Positions 42,589-50,910 of a DNA stretch of 57,305 bases are shown one piece after another. The stretch lies in the NCBI GenBank assembly GCA_002436065.1, contig DIXP01000016.1, forward strand, positions 41,299 through 98,603. The letters are read 5' to 3'. The DNA is from Chloroflexi bacterium UBA6077 (lineage in GTDB: Bacteria; Chloroflexota; UBA6077). Below the pieces are notes generated by a model. It searched no databases. It was not told where the DNA came from and saw only the letters and a program-made list of their open reading frames with translations. The translations under genes and the position numbers were made by a program. Position 1 is the first letter of the stretch; every line of letters starts with the position of its first letter.

Positions 42589-43023
42589 ATGGGTAGACTG
42601 GAATACGACAGGGTTCTCGTAGCCTTCGATGGTTCCGAGAGTGCGACCAAGGCACTCAGGCGCGCACTGACCCTCGCGAAGGATCAGGACGCGGCGCTGA
42701 CCGTCCTCACTGTGGACGAGGACGTGCCTCGCTACGCCAAGGGTGTGGGCCGAATAGAGGAGGACAAGGGGCTCCGAGATGCCGAGTTCGCTCGACTCGA
42801 GGACATGGCCAGGACCCACGCCGAGAAGGTGGGCATTGGCTTCAATTTCGAGGCGGTGGTGGGGCATGCTGCCCAGTCCATCCTGAACATGGCGCGCGAC
42901 GGGGACTTCGACCTGATAGTGATGGGCCACACCGGGCATTCAGGTATATGGGGTACGCTGCTTGGAAGCACCACAGCGCGTGTGGTGGACCAGGCCACCT
43001 GTGACGTGCTGGTGGTCCGCTAG
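42589..43023 (+). CDS. Universal stress protein (UspA family)
   Basis: This 144-residue protein has the Usp fold: YDRVLVAFDGSESATKALRR at the start, and the C-terminal ATP-binding signature GHTGHSGIWGTLLGSTTARV followed by CDVLVV. The G-2x-G-9x-G-S/T pattern suggests an ATP-binding member. ATG 42589 has GGGGGG upstream. It follows the DUF1646 transporter by 66 bases and may be regulated with it; Usp domains often control or accompany transporters. Its role is stress-related only by family. Confidence 0.93.
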   Translation: MGRLEYDRVLVAFDGSESATKALRRALTLAKDQDAALTVLTVDEDVPRYAKGVGRIEEDKGLRDAEFARLEDMARTHAEKVGIGFNFEAVVGHAAQSILNMARDGDFDLIVMGHTGHSGIWGTLLGSTTARVVDQATCDVLVVR

Positions 43024-43161
43024 TCCCGGTTGACTCCTATTCTGACAGGCTGTAAGCTATTATTGATGGCTTGATCGGTGGGTGCGGGTATGGGTCCAGT
43101 TTTCGATCATCCCGTCCCCTCAATGGTATTGTCGCCCTGAGATCCCATAGATAGAGTCTTT

Positions 43162-43193
43162 CCGACGCCGCGGCCATCGTGCCGCGGCGTCGG
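43162..43193. repeat. Perfect 12-bp GC-rich hairpin ahead of the radical SAM gene
   Basis: CCGACGCCGCGG (43162-43173) pairs perfectly with 43182-43193 around an 8-base loop. It lies 41 bases upstream of the radical SAM start. No T-tract follows on either strand, so a regulatory or RNA-stability role is as likely as termination. Confidence 0.5.
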
Positions 43194-43233
43194 TGTAATG
43201 GGGAGACGGCAGTCTCCGGATTGGGGGGTTCTC

Positions 43234-45039
43234 ATGCGCGTACTGTTGGTACAACCCGACTCCAATCGTACCTGCATCGGCTTCAAGCGACTGGCTAGAC
43301 CAGAGCCGCTTGGGCTGGAGATGGTGGCGGGCTCAGTCCCCGACCACGATGTGCGCATTCACGACATGCGCGTTGATCCCGACCTCGTCTCAGCCCTGGA
43401 GGAGTACCAACCGGAGTTGGTGGGGACCACCGGCTTCACAGCGGAGGTGCCCCACGCCCAGGAGATCTGCCGAACTGCCAAGGCAGTGCTTCCTGGGGTC
43501 AGGGTAGTGGTTGGTGGACACCACGTCTCCATGAGCCCCGCGGAGTTTGATCGCCCGTCCACGGACTACCTGGTCATGGGTGAGGGTGAGGAGACATTTC
43601 CCCACCTGCTGCGAGTACTCCAGAAGGGGGAGCCGCTCTCCTCGGTGCCCGGGATTGGCTATCGGGAGAACGGCAGCCTGTGCCTCACCCCTGCTCGCGC
43701 CCCAGTTGCCTGCCTGGACGACATGCCCTATCCACGCCGTGATCTGGTCGAAGGCTATCGGCCGGACTACTTCTTTCGCTTCTGGGACGACATCTACGCC
43801 ATCGAGTCCACACGGGGCTGCCCATACCGCTGCAACTTCTGCTCGGTTTGGCGCTTTTTCGGTGGAAAGGTGCGTTTCAAGTCACCCGAGCGGGTGGTGG
43901 ACGAGATTGAGTCCTTGCCTGCCGGCTGCGAGTACTTCTGTATCGTCGACGACAATTTCCTGGCCTCCATGCCCCGTGCCCGACGGGTGGTCGAACTGAT
44001 GCAGGCGAAGGGAGTCGAGAAGAAGTTCTGGATCCAGGGCCGCGCTGATGCCATGGTCAGGGACCCCAGGGGGATGGAGATGCTGTCCGAGGCCGGCCTC
44101 TCCACGGTGCTCATCGGCCTGGAGGCCTACCGCGAGGAGGAGTTGAGCAGCTTCAATAAGGGTAAGGATGCCTCGCTTGCTGTCAACGACCAGGCCATAG
44201 AGATTATGCACTCCAACGGTATCGACATCTGGGGATGCTTCCTGATCAACCCCGATTGGGAGGAGCGGGATTTCGACGGCCTCATTGAGTACGTCAAGAA
44301 GAAGAGGATCCAGTTTCTCCAATTCACCGTCCTGACCCCTCTGCCGGGAACTCGTTTGTATGACGAGACCAGGCACCTCATCCAGGGGGGCTGGGAGAAG
44401 TTCGACTTCTTCCACAGCGTCTTGCCCACCAGGCTGACGCCTGAGCGCTTCTACGAGCAGATGGCCAATCTGTACCGCGAGACGGTGATGAGCTTCTCGC
44501 AGATGAAAGAGATGATCCGGCAGGGGCGTATTCCGAGGCGAGGGCTGCAGCGAGCCAAGGACATGCTCTCCCAGGTCACCAACCCATCCAGCTACCTGGA
44601 CAGCCCCCAGGGCGACCTCGGCGAGAGAGTCTATGCCAGGATCGCCGTGGCTCAGACTGCTTTGGAGAGGCTCCAGTCCGACGTCTGCACTGTGCAGGTC
44701 GAGTTGGGGGCACGCCTTCAGTTCCAGTTAGAGGAGGTCCGAGGCCAACTAGAGGGGGTTCAGGACGATCTTTGCACCATGCAGGCTGAGCTGTACATCT
44801 GTTGGGAAGCCCGGCTGCGAGATGTCCAAGCCCAACTCGAGGGCCTCCAGCAGGAGATGGGCAGCAGGCTTCGCTCCCCATTGGAGGGCCTGCAGACCGA
44901 GGTGAGAGAGGGGCTGTGGAGAAGGCTGGAAGGGCTGAGGATGGAGCTTCAGGGCCTGCATCTGGAGGTGGGTGTTCGAGTCCAGCAGCGACTTGACGGC
45001 CTGCGGGTACAGCATAACAAGGGGCTGCTTCTGCCGTAG
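43234..45039 (+). CDS. B12-binding-domain radical SAM protein with long coiled-coil tail
   Basis: This 601-residue protein has an N-terminal cobalamin-binding-like Rossmann domain (residues 1-135; VLLVQPDSNR, LVGTTGFTAEVPHAQ, VVVGGHHVSMSP, DYLVMGEGEETFP). A radical SAM core follows with C196, C200 and C203 (CPYRCNFC). From about residue 460 the chain becomes a repetitive heptad region with LEGLQ, LEEVRGQLEG and QLEGLQQE units, unlike normal members that end near 450-500. The family includes methyltransferases and oxygen-independent cyclases; the substrate cannot be assigned. ATG 43234 has GGGGGG upstream. A terminator follows at 45066, so it is a single-gene unit. Confidence 0.88.
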   Translation: MRVLLVQPDSNRTCIGFKRLARPEPLGLEMVAGSVPDHDVRIHDMRVDPDLVSALEEYQPELVGTTGFTAEVPHAQEICRTAKAVLPGVRVVVGGHHVSMSPAEFDRPSTDYLVMGEGEETFPHLLRVLQKGEPLSSVPGIGYRENGSLCLTPARAPVACLDDMPYPRRDLVEGYRPDYFFRFWDDIYAIESTRGCPYRCNFCSVWRFFGGKVRFKSPERVVDEIESLPAGCEYFCIVDDNFLASMPRARRVVELMQAKGVEKKFWIQGRADAMVRDPRGMEMLSEAGLSTVLIGLEAYREEELSSFNKGKDASLAVNDQAIEIMHSNGIDIWGCFLINPDWEERDFDGLIEYVKKKRIQFLQFTVLTPLPGTRLYDETRHLIQGGWEKFDFFHSVLPTRLTPERFYEQMANLYRETVMSFSQMKEMIRQGRIPRRGLQRAKDMLSQVTNPSSYLDSPQGDLGERVYARIAVAQTALERLQSDVCTVQVELGARLQFQLEEVRGQLEGVQDDLCTMQAELYICWEARLRDVQAQLEGLQQEMGSRLRSPLEGLQTEVREGLWRRLEGLRMELQGLHLEVGVRVQQRLDGLRVQHNKGLLLP

Positions 45040-45065
45040 GGTGAGGAACAACAGGTGCAATATAG

Positions 45066-45096
45066 GCAGGTGGTTCATGTTGGACCACCTGCTTTT
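45066..45096 (+). terminator. Rho-independent terminator after the radical SAM gene
   Basis: GCAGGTGGT (45066-45074) pairs perfectly with ACCACCTGC (45084-45092) around a 9-base loop and is followed by TTTT (45093-45096), 27 bases past the stop. Confidence 0.8.
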
Positions 45097-45120
45097 GCAT
45101 GTGCAGGCTGGAGGCAACAG

Positions 45121-46223
45121 ATGGAGTACAAGAACTACATTAACGGGAAGTGGGAAGACTCAGACAGAGGCCGGACCATGGAGAGCCTTGACCCGGCTAC
45201 CGGAGAAGTGGTTGGAGTGGTGCCCAGGTCCACGCCAGGGGATGCCGAGCGGGCCGTGGAGGCTGCTGCTGCGGCCTTCCCAATCTGGCGAAAGGTGCCG
45301 GCGCCGAAGCGTGGCGAGATCCTGTTCAGGGTAGGGCAGATGTTGGCCGACCGCGCCCTCTAAACTCCCCGACAAGTTCGCGACCTCCCAGCGGGACCCT
45401 GTGGGGGTCGTGGCCGCGATAACCCCCTGGAACTTCCCCGTGGCCATTCCTACCTGGAAGCTCACGGCGGCCCTCATTAGCGGCAATACGGTAGTCTTCA
45501 AGCCTGCTAGCGATATCCCTGCCCTGGCAGCGGAACTGGTCAAGCTGTATGACGAAGCGGGAATCCCTCCGGGAGTGCTCAATCTGGTAATAGGCAGCGG
45601 TGGTGAGGTGGGCGACCTGCTGGTGAACCACCCTGAGGTGGACGTAATCTCCTTCACCGGCTCCACAGAGACCGGGCGGTCGGTCCTGACTCAGCTCTCT
45701 GGGCGAATGAAGCGGGTCTCGCTCGAGATGGGTGGCAAGAACGCCATCATGGTCATGGAGGACGCAGACCTTGATCTGGCGGTGGAGGGGATCATGTGGA
45801 GCGCCTTTGGAAGCGCGGGCCAGAGGTGCACCGCGGCCAGTCGGGTCATCGTACACAGGGCGGTGGAGCGTGAGTTGACGGATCGACTGGTCGAGCGGGC
45901 CAGGGGCATGAGGGTCGGCCCGGGCCTCGACCCCGCGACCGATGTGGGCCCGGTGATCAACCAAAGGCAACTCCAGAAGATCCACGAGTATACCGAGATT
46001 GGGGTGCGGGAGGGGGTCAAGCTGCTTGTCGGTGGCACAATTGCCAGGGATGGCGAGCTGTCCAGGGGCAACTTCTACCTTCCGACGGTCTTTGGCGGGG
46101 TGAATCCCAGTATGCGCATCGCGCAGGATGAGATCTTTGGCCCTACCACGGCCATCATCGCCGTGGACAGTCTTGAGGAGGCGATCAGGGTCAACAACGA
46201 TACCAGGTACGGGCTCTCTAGCT
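45121..46223 (+). pseudogene. Broken aldehyde dehydrogenase gene
   Basis: This gene once encoded an NAD(P)-dependent aldehyde dehydrogenase. A GGAGG-supported ATG at 45121 gives YKNYINGKWEDSDRGRTMES to LFRVGQMLADRAL, then a stop at 45361-45363. Similarity resumes in another frame with KLPDKFATSQRDPVGVVAAI (45365 on). About 40 residues of the family are missing between the two. The second part keeps the catalytic Glu (SLEMGGKNA) and Cys (GQRCTAASRV) but ends at NNDTRYGLSSSI. The last roughly 75 residues are replaced by a histidine kinase tail. At least two deletions and a frameshift make it non-functional. Confidence 0.9.
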
Positions 46224-46487
46224 CAATTGAGCGCCGAGCCGGTGGACGGGGAGGTGAGGATCTCGGCGAGCGATCGTGGAGCCGGCATTTCCCCTGAGGA
46301 TCTGGACCACGTCTTCGAGCGCTTCTACCGAGCCAAGGGTACTCGCAAGACGGAGGGGTTGGGTCTCGGGCTGTACATTACCCGTATGCTGGTGGAGGCC
46401 CACGGCGGCAGGATTTGGGCGGAGAGCGAGCCCGGCAAGGGGAGCACCTTCAGCTTCACGCTGCCGTTGGCGAGCAATGAGTTATGA
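46224..46487 (+). pseudogene. Histidine kinase C-terminal fragment
   Basis: About 88 residues match only the end of a HATPase domain: VRISASDRGAGISPEDLDHV, FERFYRAKG, GLGLGLYITRMLVEAHGGRI and AESEPGKGSTFSFTLPL. The dimerisation helix with the phospho-His and the N box are absent. It is fused directly to the broken aldehyde dehydrogenase near 46224, in a different frame from it. It resembles the intact kinase at 6578-8320 in the same segment, but the level of identity suggests a different parent. A tandem ATGAGTT repeat supplies the stop. Confidence 0.88.
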
Positions 46488-46504
46488 GTTATGAGTTATG
46501 AGTT
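46477..46504. repeat. Four tandem copies of ATGAGTT
   Basis: The 7-base unit ATGAGTT is repeated four times exactly (46477-46504), spanning the end of the kinase fragment. Short tandem repeats like this arise by slippage and may mark the border of the rearranged region. Confidence 0.85.
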
Positions 46505-46524
46505 GTGGAGTCATAGATAATTGC

Positions 46525-46552
46525 TTGCGCAAAGTATTTAACTTGTGATAAT
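46525..46552 (+). promoter_or_regulatory. Probable promoter for the RACo gene
   Basis: TTGCGC (46525-46530) is spaced 16 bases from GATAAT (46547-46552), which is preceded by TGT as an extended -10. Transcription would start near 46559 and give a leader of about 54 bases before the proposed ATT start. Confidence 0.5.
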
Positions 46553-46612
46553 GTCTGGCCCGAGGGCAATGGCGCCACTTCCGGTTGAGCCAGTTTAGCC
46601 AGGGGGGCGAAG

Positions 46613-48526
46613 ATTCCACTCGTAAGATTCCTTCCTCAAGACAGCACAGTCGATGTTGCGCCGGGCACTTCCCTCGTGGATGCGGCGAAGGCTTGCGGAA
46701 TCGAGCTCCATGTCCCCTGCGGTGGCCAGGGACGGTGCGGGCGCTGCAAGGTCCAAGTGGTTTCCGGGCAGGTGGAGTCGGCCCCTACCGCGCTGCTTTC
46801 CCGCCCACTTGTGGACGAGGGTTGGGTCCTGAGTTGCCGCAGTGTCGTGGCCCAGGACGTCACGGTGCTGGTGCCGATCCAGCGGGGTCATGAGGCCGTA
46901 GTCGGGGAGTCTCGCGCCGATCGCGTGGCCCTTCCACAGGACTGGCAGGGATGCGTTGAGCCTGCGGTCAAGGCGGCGGCTATCGCGATTACTCCCCCTA
47001 GCCTTGAGGACAACACCGACGATCTCAGCAGGCTCAAGAGGGAGCTGAGCCGCCAGGGAGTCCCCGACCTGTCTGTCGAGATGCCTGTCCTGCGGAAGCT
47101 GCCCGACCTCCTTCGCCTCCCCGGTACTCTGGTCACCGTCTACTACGACGATGTTCAGCGGTGCGGCGCTCCCAGAACGATAGACATCGCCCCTGGGGAT
47201 CGAACCGATCGGCTGTTCGGCGTGGCTGTGGACATCGGCACCACCACCGTGGTGGTGTACCTGGTTGACCTCCGGACGGCGAAGCTGCTGGAGGTCGCCT
47301 CGGCCTACAATGCCCAGATATCTCGGGGCGAGGATGTCATATCCCGAATCATCTACTCCCTCAAGGGTGACAACCTGCAGATCCTCCAACGATTGGTGGT
47401 GTCCACCATCAATGAGCTGCTGAGGGAGGTGCAGGACAAGGCTAAGGTGCTGCCGGAGGAGATCATGCAGCTCCAGGTGGCCGGCAACACCACCATGAGT
47501 CACCTCCTGCACGGCATAAGCCCGCGCTACGTCCGTGAGGCTCCCTACATCCCGGCGGCGAACCACTATCCTCCCGTGAGGGCCGAGGAGTTGGGGCTGG
47601 AGGTAAACCCGAACACCCTGGTGCTCACCACCCCCGGCGTGGGCAGCTATGTGGGTGGGGATATCACGGCCGGAGTCCTTAGCTCTGGGCTGTGGAACAC
47701 CGACAAGCTGACTATCTTCATAGATGTGGGCACCAACGGCGAGATCGTCCTGGGGAACGCCGACTGGCTGATCAGTTGCGCCTGCTCGGCCGGTCCCGCC
47801 TTCGAGGGGGCCGGGGTGCGTCACGGTATGAGGGCGACTCGCGGAGCCATCGAGAAGGTCGAGATCGACCGCGATGACCTGGAGCCCAGCTTCAGGGTCA
47901 TAGGAGATGTGGCGCCGCTGGGCATCTGCGGCTCAGCCATGATCGACCTGATGGCCGAGATGTTCCTATCCGGTATCATCGACAAGGCAGGTCGGATGAA
48001 TGCTGAACTGCCCACACCCCGTATCCGTGAGGGCGAGCACGGGGCGGAGTATGTGGTGGCCTGGTCCGGTGAGACGGCAGAAGGATCGGACATCGCCATC
48101 ACCGAGGTCGACGTGAACAACCTGCTCAGGACCAAGGCGGCAATCTACGCCGGGTTCTCTGTGTTGGTAAACAGTGTGGGAGTCTCGCTCTCGGACATAG
48201 AGCAGGTGCTGATCGGTGGCGGTTTTGGTCGCTACATCAACGTCGAGAAGGCTGTGCAGATCGGCCTGTTGCCGGACCTTCCCTTGGAGACCTTCCGCTA
48301 TCTGGGCAACAGCTCGGCCTTGGGCGCCTACTCGGCACTGGTCTGCCGTGAAGCCAGGGCGGTGGCCGGTGAGATCGCCCGGAAGATGACCTATCTGGAG
48401 CTATCGGCGGACAACCGGTTCATGGATGAGTACGTCTCGGGCCTCTTCCTGCCACACACCGACCTGGAGGCGTTTCCGTCGGTGGCCAGGCTGCTGAGCG
48501 GGCCGAACGGCAAACCGAGAGCCTAG
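46613..48526 (+). CDS. RACo: ATP-dependent reductive activator of the corrinoid protein
   Basis: RACo reduces Co(II) to Co(I) in the corrinoid iron-sulfur protein so it can accept a methyl group. The protein has an N-terminal [2Fe-2S] ferredoxin domain (C36, C42 and C45 in CGGQGRCGRC, then C in WVLSC), a linker, and a C-terminal ASKHA ATPase domain of the DUF4445 type (AVDIGTTTVVVYLVD, GNTTMSHLLHG, FIDVGTNGEI, CGSAMIDLMAE, IGGGFGRYINVEKAVQIG). I place the start at ATT 46613 (637 residues). It has AGGGGGG five bases upstream and restores the first ferredoxin strand (VRFLPQDSTVDVAPG). The in-frame stop at 46586-46588 leaves only GTG 46676 as a standard start, which would cut that strand. It precedes the CODH/ACS genes. 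Confidence 0.9.
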   Translation: MPLVRFLPQDSTVDVAPGTSLVDAAKACGIELHVPCGGQGRCGRCKVQVVSGQVESAPTALLSRPLVDEGWVLSCRSVVAQDVTVLVPIQRGHEAVVGESRADRVALPQDWQGCVEPAVKAAAIAITPPSLEDNTDDLSRLKRELSRQGVPDLSVEMPVLRKLPDLLRLPGTLVTVYYDDVQRCGAPRTIDIAPGDRTDRLFGVAVDIGTTTVVVYLVDLRTAKLLEVASAYNAQISRGEDVISRIIYSLKGDNLQILQRLVVSTINELLREVQDKAKVLPEEIMQLQVAGNTTMSHLLHGISPRYVREAPYIPAANHYPPVRAEELGLEVNPNTLVLTTPGVGSYVGGDITAGVLSSGLWNTDKLTIFIDVGTNGEIVLGNADWLISCACSAGPAFEGAGVRHGMRATRGAIEKVEIDRDDLEPSFRVIGDVAPLGICGSAMIDLMAEMFLSGIIDKAGRMNAELPTPRIREGEHGAEYVVAWSGETAEGSDIAITEVDVNNLLRTKAAIYAGFSVLVNSVGVSLSDIEQVLIGGGFGRYINVEKAVQIGLLPDLPLETFRYLGNSSALGAYSALVCREARAVAGEIARKMTYLELSADNRFMDEYVSGLFLPHTDLEAFPSVARLLSGPNGKPRA

Positions 48527-48549
48527 ACTATCACAATAGCACGACAACC

Positions 48550-48577
48550 TTGACAGGGGGTACGGCACCTCTATACT
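48550..48577 (+). promoter_or_regulatory. Strong sigma-70-like promoter for the CODH/ACS operon
   Basis: A perfect TTGACA (48550-48555) is spaced 16 bases from TATACT (48572-48577), giving a start near 48584. Its position just after the RACo gene shows that the CODH/ACS genes have their own promoter in addition to any read-through. Confidence 0.8.
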
Positions 48578-48583
48578 GGAAGC

Positions 48584-48930
48584 GCATCCTGTGTGGCTTC
48601 CCATAGCTGTGATGGCGCAGCGGGGGAGGGTTCATCTCCCCTCTGGAGAAGCCAAGTCGCCGCACGCTGGAGTTGGCGAGAACATTCACGATTGAGAGAG
48701 GAGAAGCAGAGAGGCTTCCTAGATCTGCCCAAAGACGGGTGAGGAAAGGGTAGAAAACCGAAGAAGGACAGCGGATTACCCAGAACCGTGGGGGAGGCGA
48801 TCCACGGGACCGTTCCAGGTCTGATGACTGACGCCTCTGTAGTGTTCCTGCTGTAGTGTCTCTGCTGTAACCCGAGCTGGTCAACGAGAACCAACTCATC
48901 AGTGGTTACCAAGCTGCAAGGAGAGGATTT
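48584..48930 (+). promoter_or_regulatory. Long structured 5' leader of the CODH/ACS operon
   Basis: About 347 bases separate the predicted start from the cooS ATG and hold no credible gene. GGAAGC (48578-48583) can pair with GCTTCC (48596-48601), but GGCTTC there can instead pair with GAAGCC around 48648-48653, so the two structures exclude each other. A GGGGAG-type hairpin lies around 48623-48641. Two near-copies of CTGTAGTGT occur near 48836-48860. Just before the AGGAGAGG ribosome-binding site, AACCA and TGGTT (about 48890-48907) form a hairpin inside an AGCTGGT/ACCAAGCT stem. I saw no B12-box consensus. A regulatory leader is plausible, but not a known class that I can name. Confidence 0.5.
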
Positions 48931-50910
48931 ATGGGTGATCTAGGAAGCGGTGCCAACGGTCTGCCCAGACCGGCGGAAGGCAACAACAAGTCGATCAATC
49001 CCGCTGCGGTGGAGATGCTGGAGATTGCCCAGTGCGAGGGCATCTCTACAGCCTTCAGCCGTGCCGACGAGATGAAACCGTGCCCCATTGGCTCCAGCGG
49101 CGCTTGCTGCCGTGTGTGCTACATGGGGCCTTGTCGTCTCACCGGCAAGGACGCTGAGAGCACCATGACCGGTGTGTGTGGCGCCACTCTCCCCACTGTC
49201 GCGGCGCGCAGCCTGGCTAGGGCCGTAGCGGCCGGCACGGCGGCCCACTCCGACCACGGTCGCGATCTCGCCATGACCCTCATGGCCGTGGCCAAGGGGG
49301 AGGCGCCGGGCTACGAGATCAAGGACGTCCGCAAACTGATGGCCGTGGCGGGGCACATGGGCATCCCCACTCAAGGGCGCGCGGTCAAGGACGTGACCCT
49401 GGACGTGGCCACAAGGGCGCTCTCCAACTTTGGGCAGCAGACGGGTGAACTTACCTACGTTTCCAGGGCCCCCAAGAAGCGCCAGGAGATTTGGCGAGGC
49501 CTGGGAGTGGTGCCCCGTGGCATCGACCGCGAGGTCGTGCAGTTGATGCACGCCACCCACATGGGGGTGGATCAGGACGCCGAGCATATCCTGCAGCAGG
49601 CTGTGCGAACGGCACTGGGTGACGGATGGGGCGGCAGCATGCTGGCCACGGACATCTCCGACATACTGTTCGAAACACCCAAGCCCATCCTTAGCGAGGT
49701 AAACCTTGGCGTCCTGAAAGAGGACGAAGTCAACGTGGTGGTTCACGGCCACGAGCCGACCCTCTCGGAGATGATCGTGGCGGCCTCCATGGATCCCGAA
49801 CTGATCGCGATGGCCCAGGCGAAAGGCGCCAAGGGGATCAACCTGGCCGGCATCTGCTGCACTGCCAACGAGATCCTGATGCGCCACGGCATCCCGCCGG
49901 CTGGAAACTTCCTAGATCAGGAGTTGGCCGTCATGACCGGTGTGGTGGATGCCATGGTGGTGGACGTCCAGTGCATAATGCAGGCCCTAGTGCGCCTTTC
50001 TGAGCGCTACCACACCAAGGTAATTACCACCTCTCCCAAGGCAATGATCCAGGGCGCGACCCACATTCAGTTCAACGAGCATGATGCTCTAGGCACCGCT
50101 AAGCGCATTATCCAGGCGGCGATAGAGAACTACCCCAACCGCTCCAAGAAGCCGCGGATTCCCAACCACTCCTCGGATCTGGTGGCCGGTTTTTCCCACG
50201 AGTACATCGAGTACATGCTGGGCGGCCGGTACAGGGCCTCCTTCAGGCCATTGAACGACGCCATCATCGATGGCCGAATCCAGGGAGCCGTGGCGATCGT
50301 GGGGTGCAACAATGCCCGCACTCCCCATGACAAGAGCCACTTCGAACTGACGAAGGAATTCATTGCCAACGACTATCTGGTAGTGGAGACGGGTTGCGGA
50401 GCGCTCGCCAGCGCCAAGTATGGAATGCTGCTGGGTGAAGCGATGGAGCATGCGGGTCCGGGATTGAGATCAATCTGCGAGGCCACGGGCATGCCACCGG
50501 TGCTTCACCTGGGCTCCTGCGTGGACAACTCCCGCATTCTGACCATCCTGACTGCTATGGTGGAGGAGGGTGGCCTGGGTGAGGATATCAGCGACCTGCC
50601 GGCCGTGGGCCTGGCTCCCGAGTGGATGAGCGAGAAGGCGCTGTCCATCGCCACCTACTGTGCTGCCAGCGGGGCTTACGTGCTGATGGGTGTTACTTCC
50701 CCGGTCAAGTCCAGCCAAAGCGTGGTTGATCTGCTCTCGACTGGCTGGGAGGAGAAGTACGGCGGCAAACTGGAGTTCGAGACGGACCCAGTCAGGACCT
50801 TCGAGAAGTCCGTGGATCATATCCAGAAGAAGCGGAAGGCGCTCGGCATCGACACCAAGAAGGAGCGCGTCCTATTCGACATGGAGGCAAGGAGGGAGCT
50901 TAGTGTCTAG
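48931..50910 (+). CDS. cooS: Carbon monoxide dehydrogenase catalytic subunit
   Basis: This 659-residue Ni-Fe enzyme interconverts CO2 and CO and, in complex with AcsB, supplies CO for acetyl-CoA synthesis. The B/D-cluster region is KPCPIGSSGACCRVCYMGPC with a later TGVCGATL. All C-cluster ligands are visible in order: His in VVHGHEPTLSE, and Cys in NLAGICCTAN, DVQCIMQ, VGCNNART, ETGCGALASAKYG and LGSCVDNSR. Length is usual. ATG 48931 has AAGGAGAGG upstream. It begins the cooS-acsB-acsD-acsC-cooC-acsE run, and its stop overlaps the acsB start. The bifunctional CODH/ACS type is indicated by context. Confidence 0.97.
   Translation: MGDLGSGANGLPRPAEGNNKSINPAAVEMLEIAQCEGISTAFSRADEMKPCPIGSSGACCRVCYMGPCRLTGKDAESTMTGVCGATLPTVAARSLARAVAAGTAAHSDHGRDLAMTLMAVAKGEAPGYEIKDVRKLMAVAGHMGIPTQGRAVKDVTLDVATRALSNFGQQTGELTYVSRAPKKRQEIWRGLGVVPRGIDREVVQLMHATHMGVDQDAEHILQQAVRTALGDGWGGSMLATDISDILFETPKPILSEVNLGVLKEDEVNVVVHGHEPTLSEMIVAASMDPELIAMAQAKGAKGINLAGICCTANEILMRHGIPPAGNFLDQELAVMTGVVDAMVVDVQCIMQALVRLSERYHTKVITTSPKAMIQGATHIQFNEHDALGTAKRIIQAAIENYPNRSKKPRIPNHSSDLVAGFSHEYIEYMLGGRYRASFRPLNDAIIDGRIQGAVAIVGCNNARTPHDKSHFELTKEFIANDYLVVETGCGALASAKYGMLLGEAMEHAGPGLRSICEATGMPPVLHLGSCVDNSRILTILTAMVEEGGLGEDISDLPAVGLAPEWMSEKALSIATYCAASGAYVLMGVTSPVKSSQSVVDLLSTGWEEKYGGKLEFETDPVRTFEKSVDHIQKKRKALGIDTKKERVLFDMEARRELSV

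Noticed and set aside
46585..46893. A TTG-started frame overlapping the RACo start
   Set aside because: It is out of frame with the ferredoxin and ATPase domains and its translation resembles nothing.
48584..48930. Cobalamin riboswitch in the cooS leader
   Set aside because: I looked for the B12-box consensus and its flanking helices and did not find them, so I report only an unclassified structured leader.
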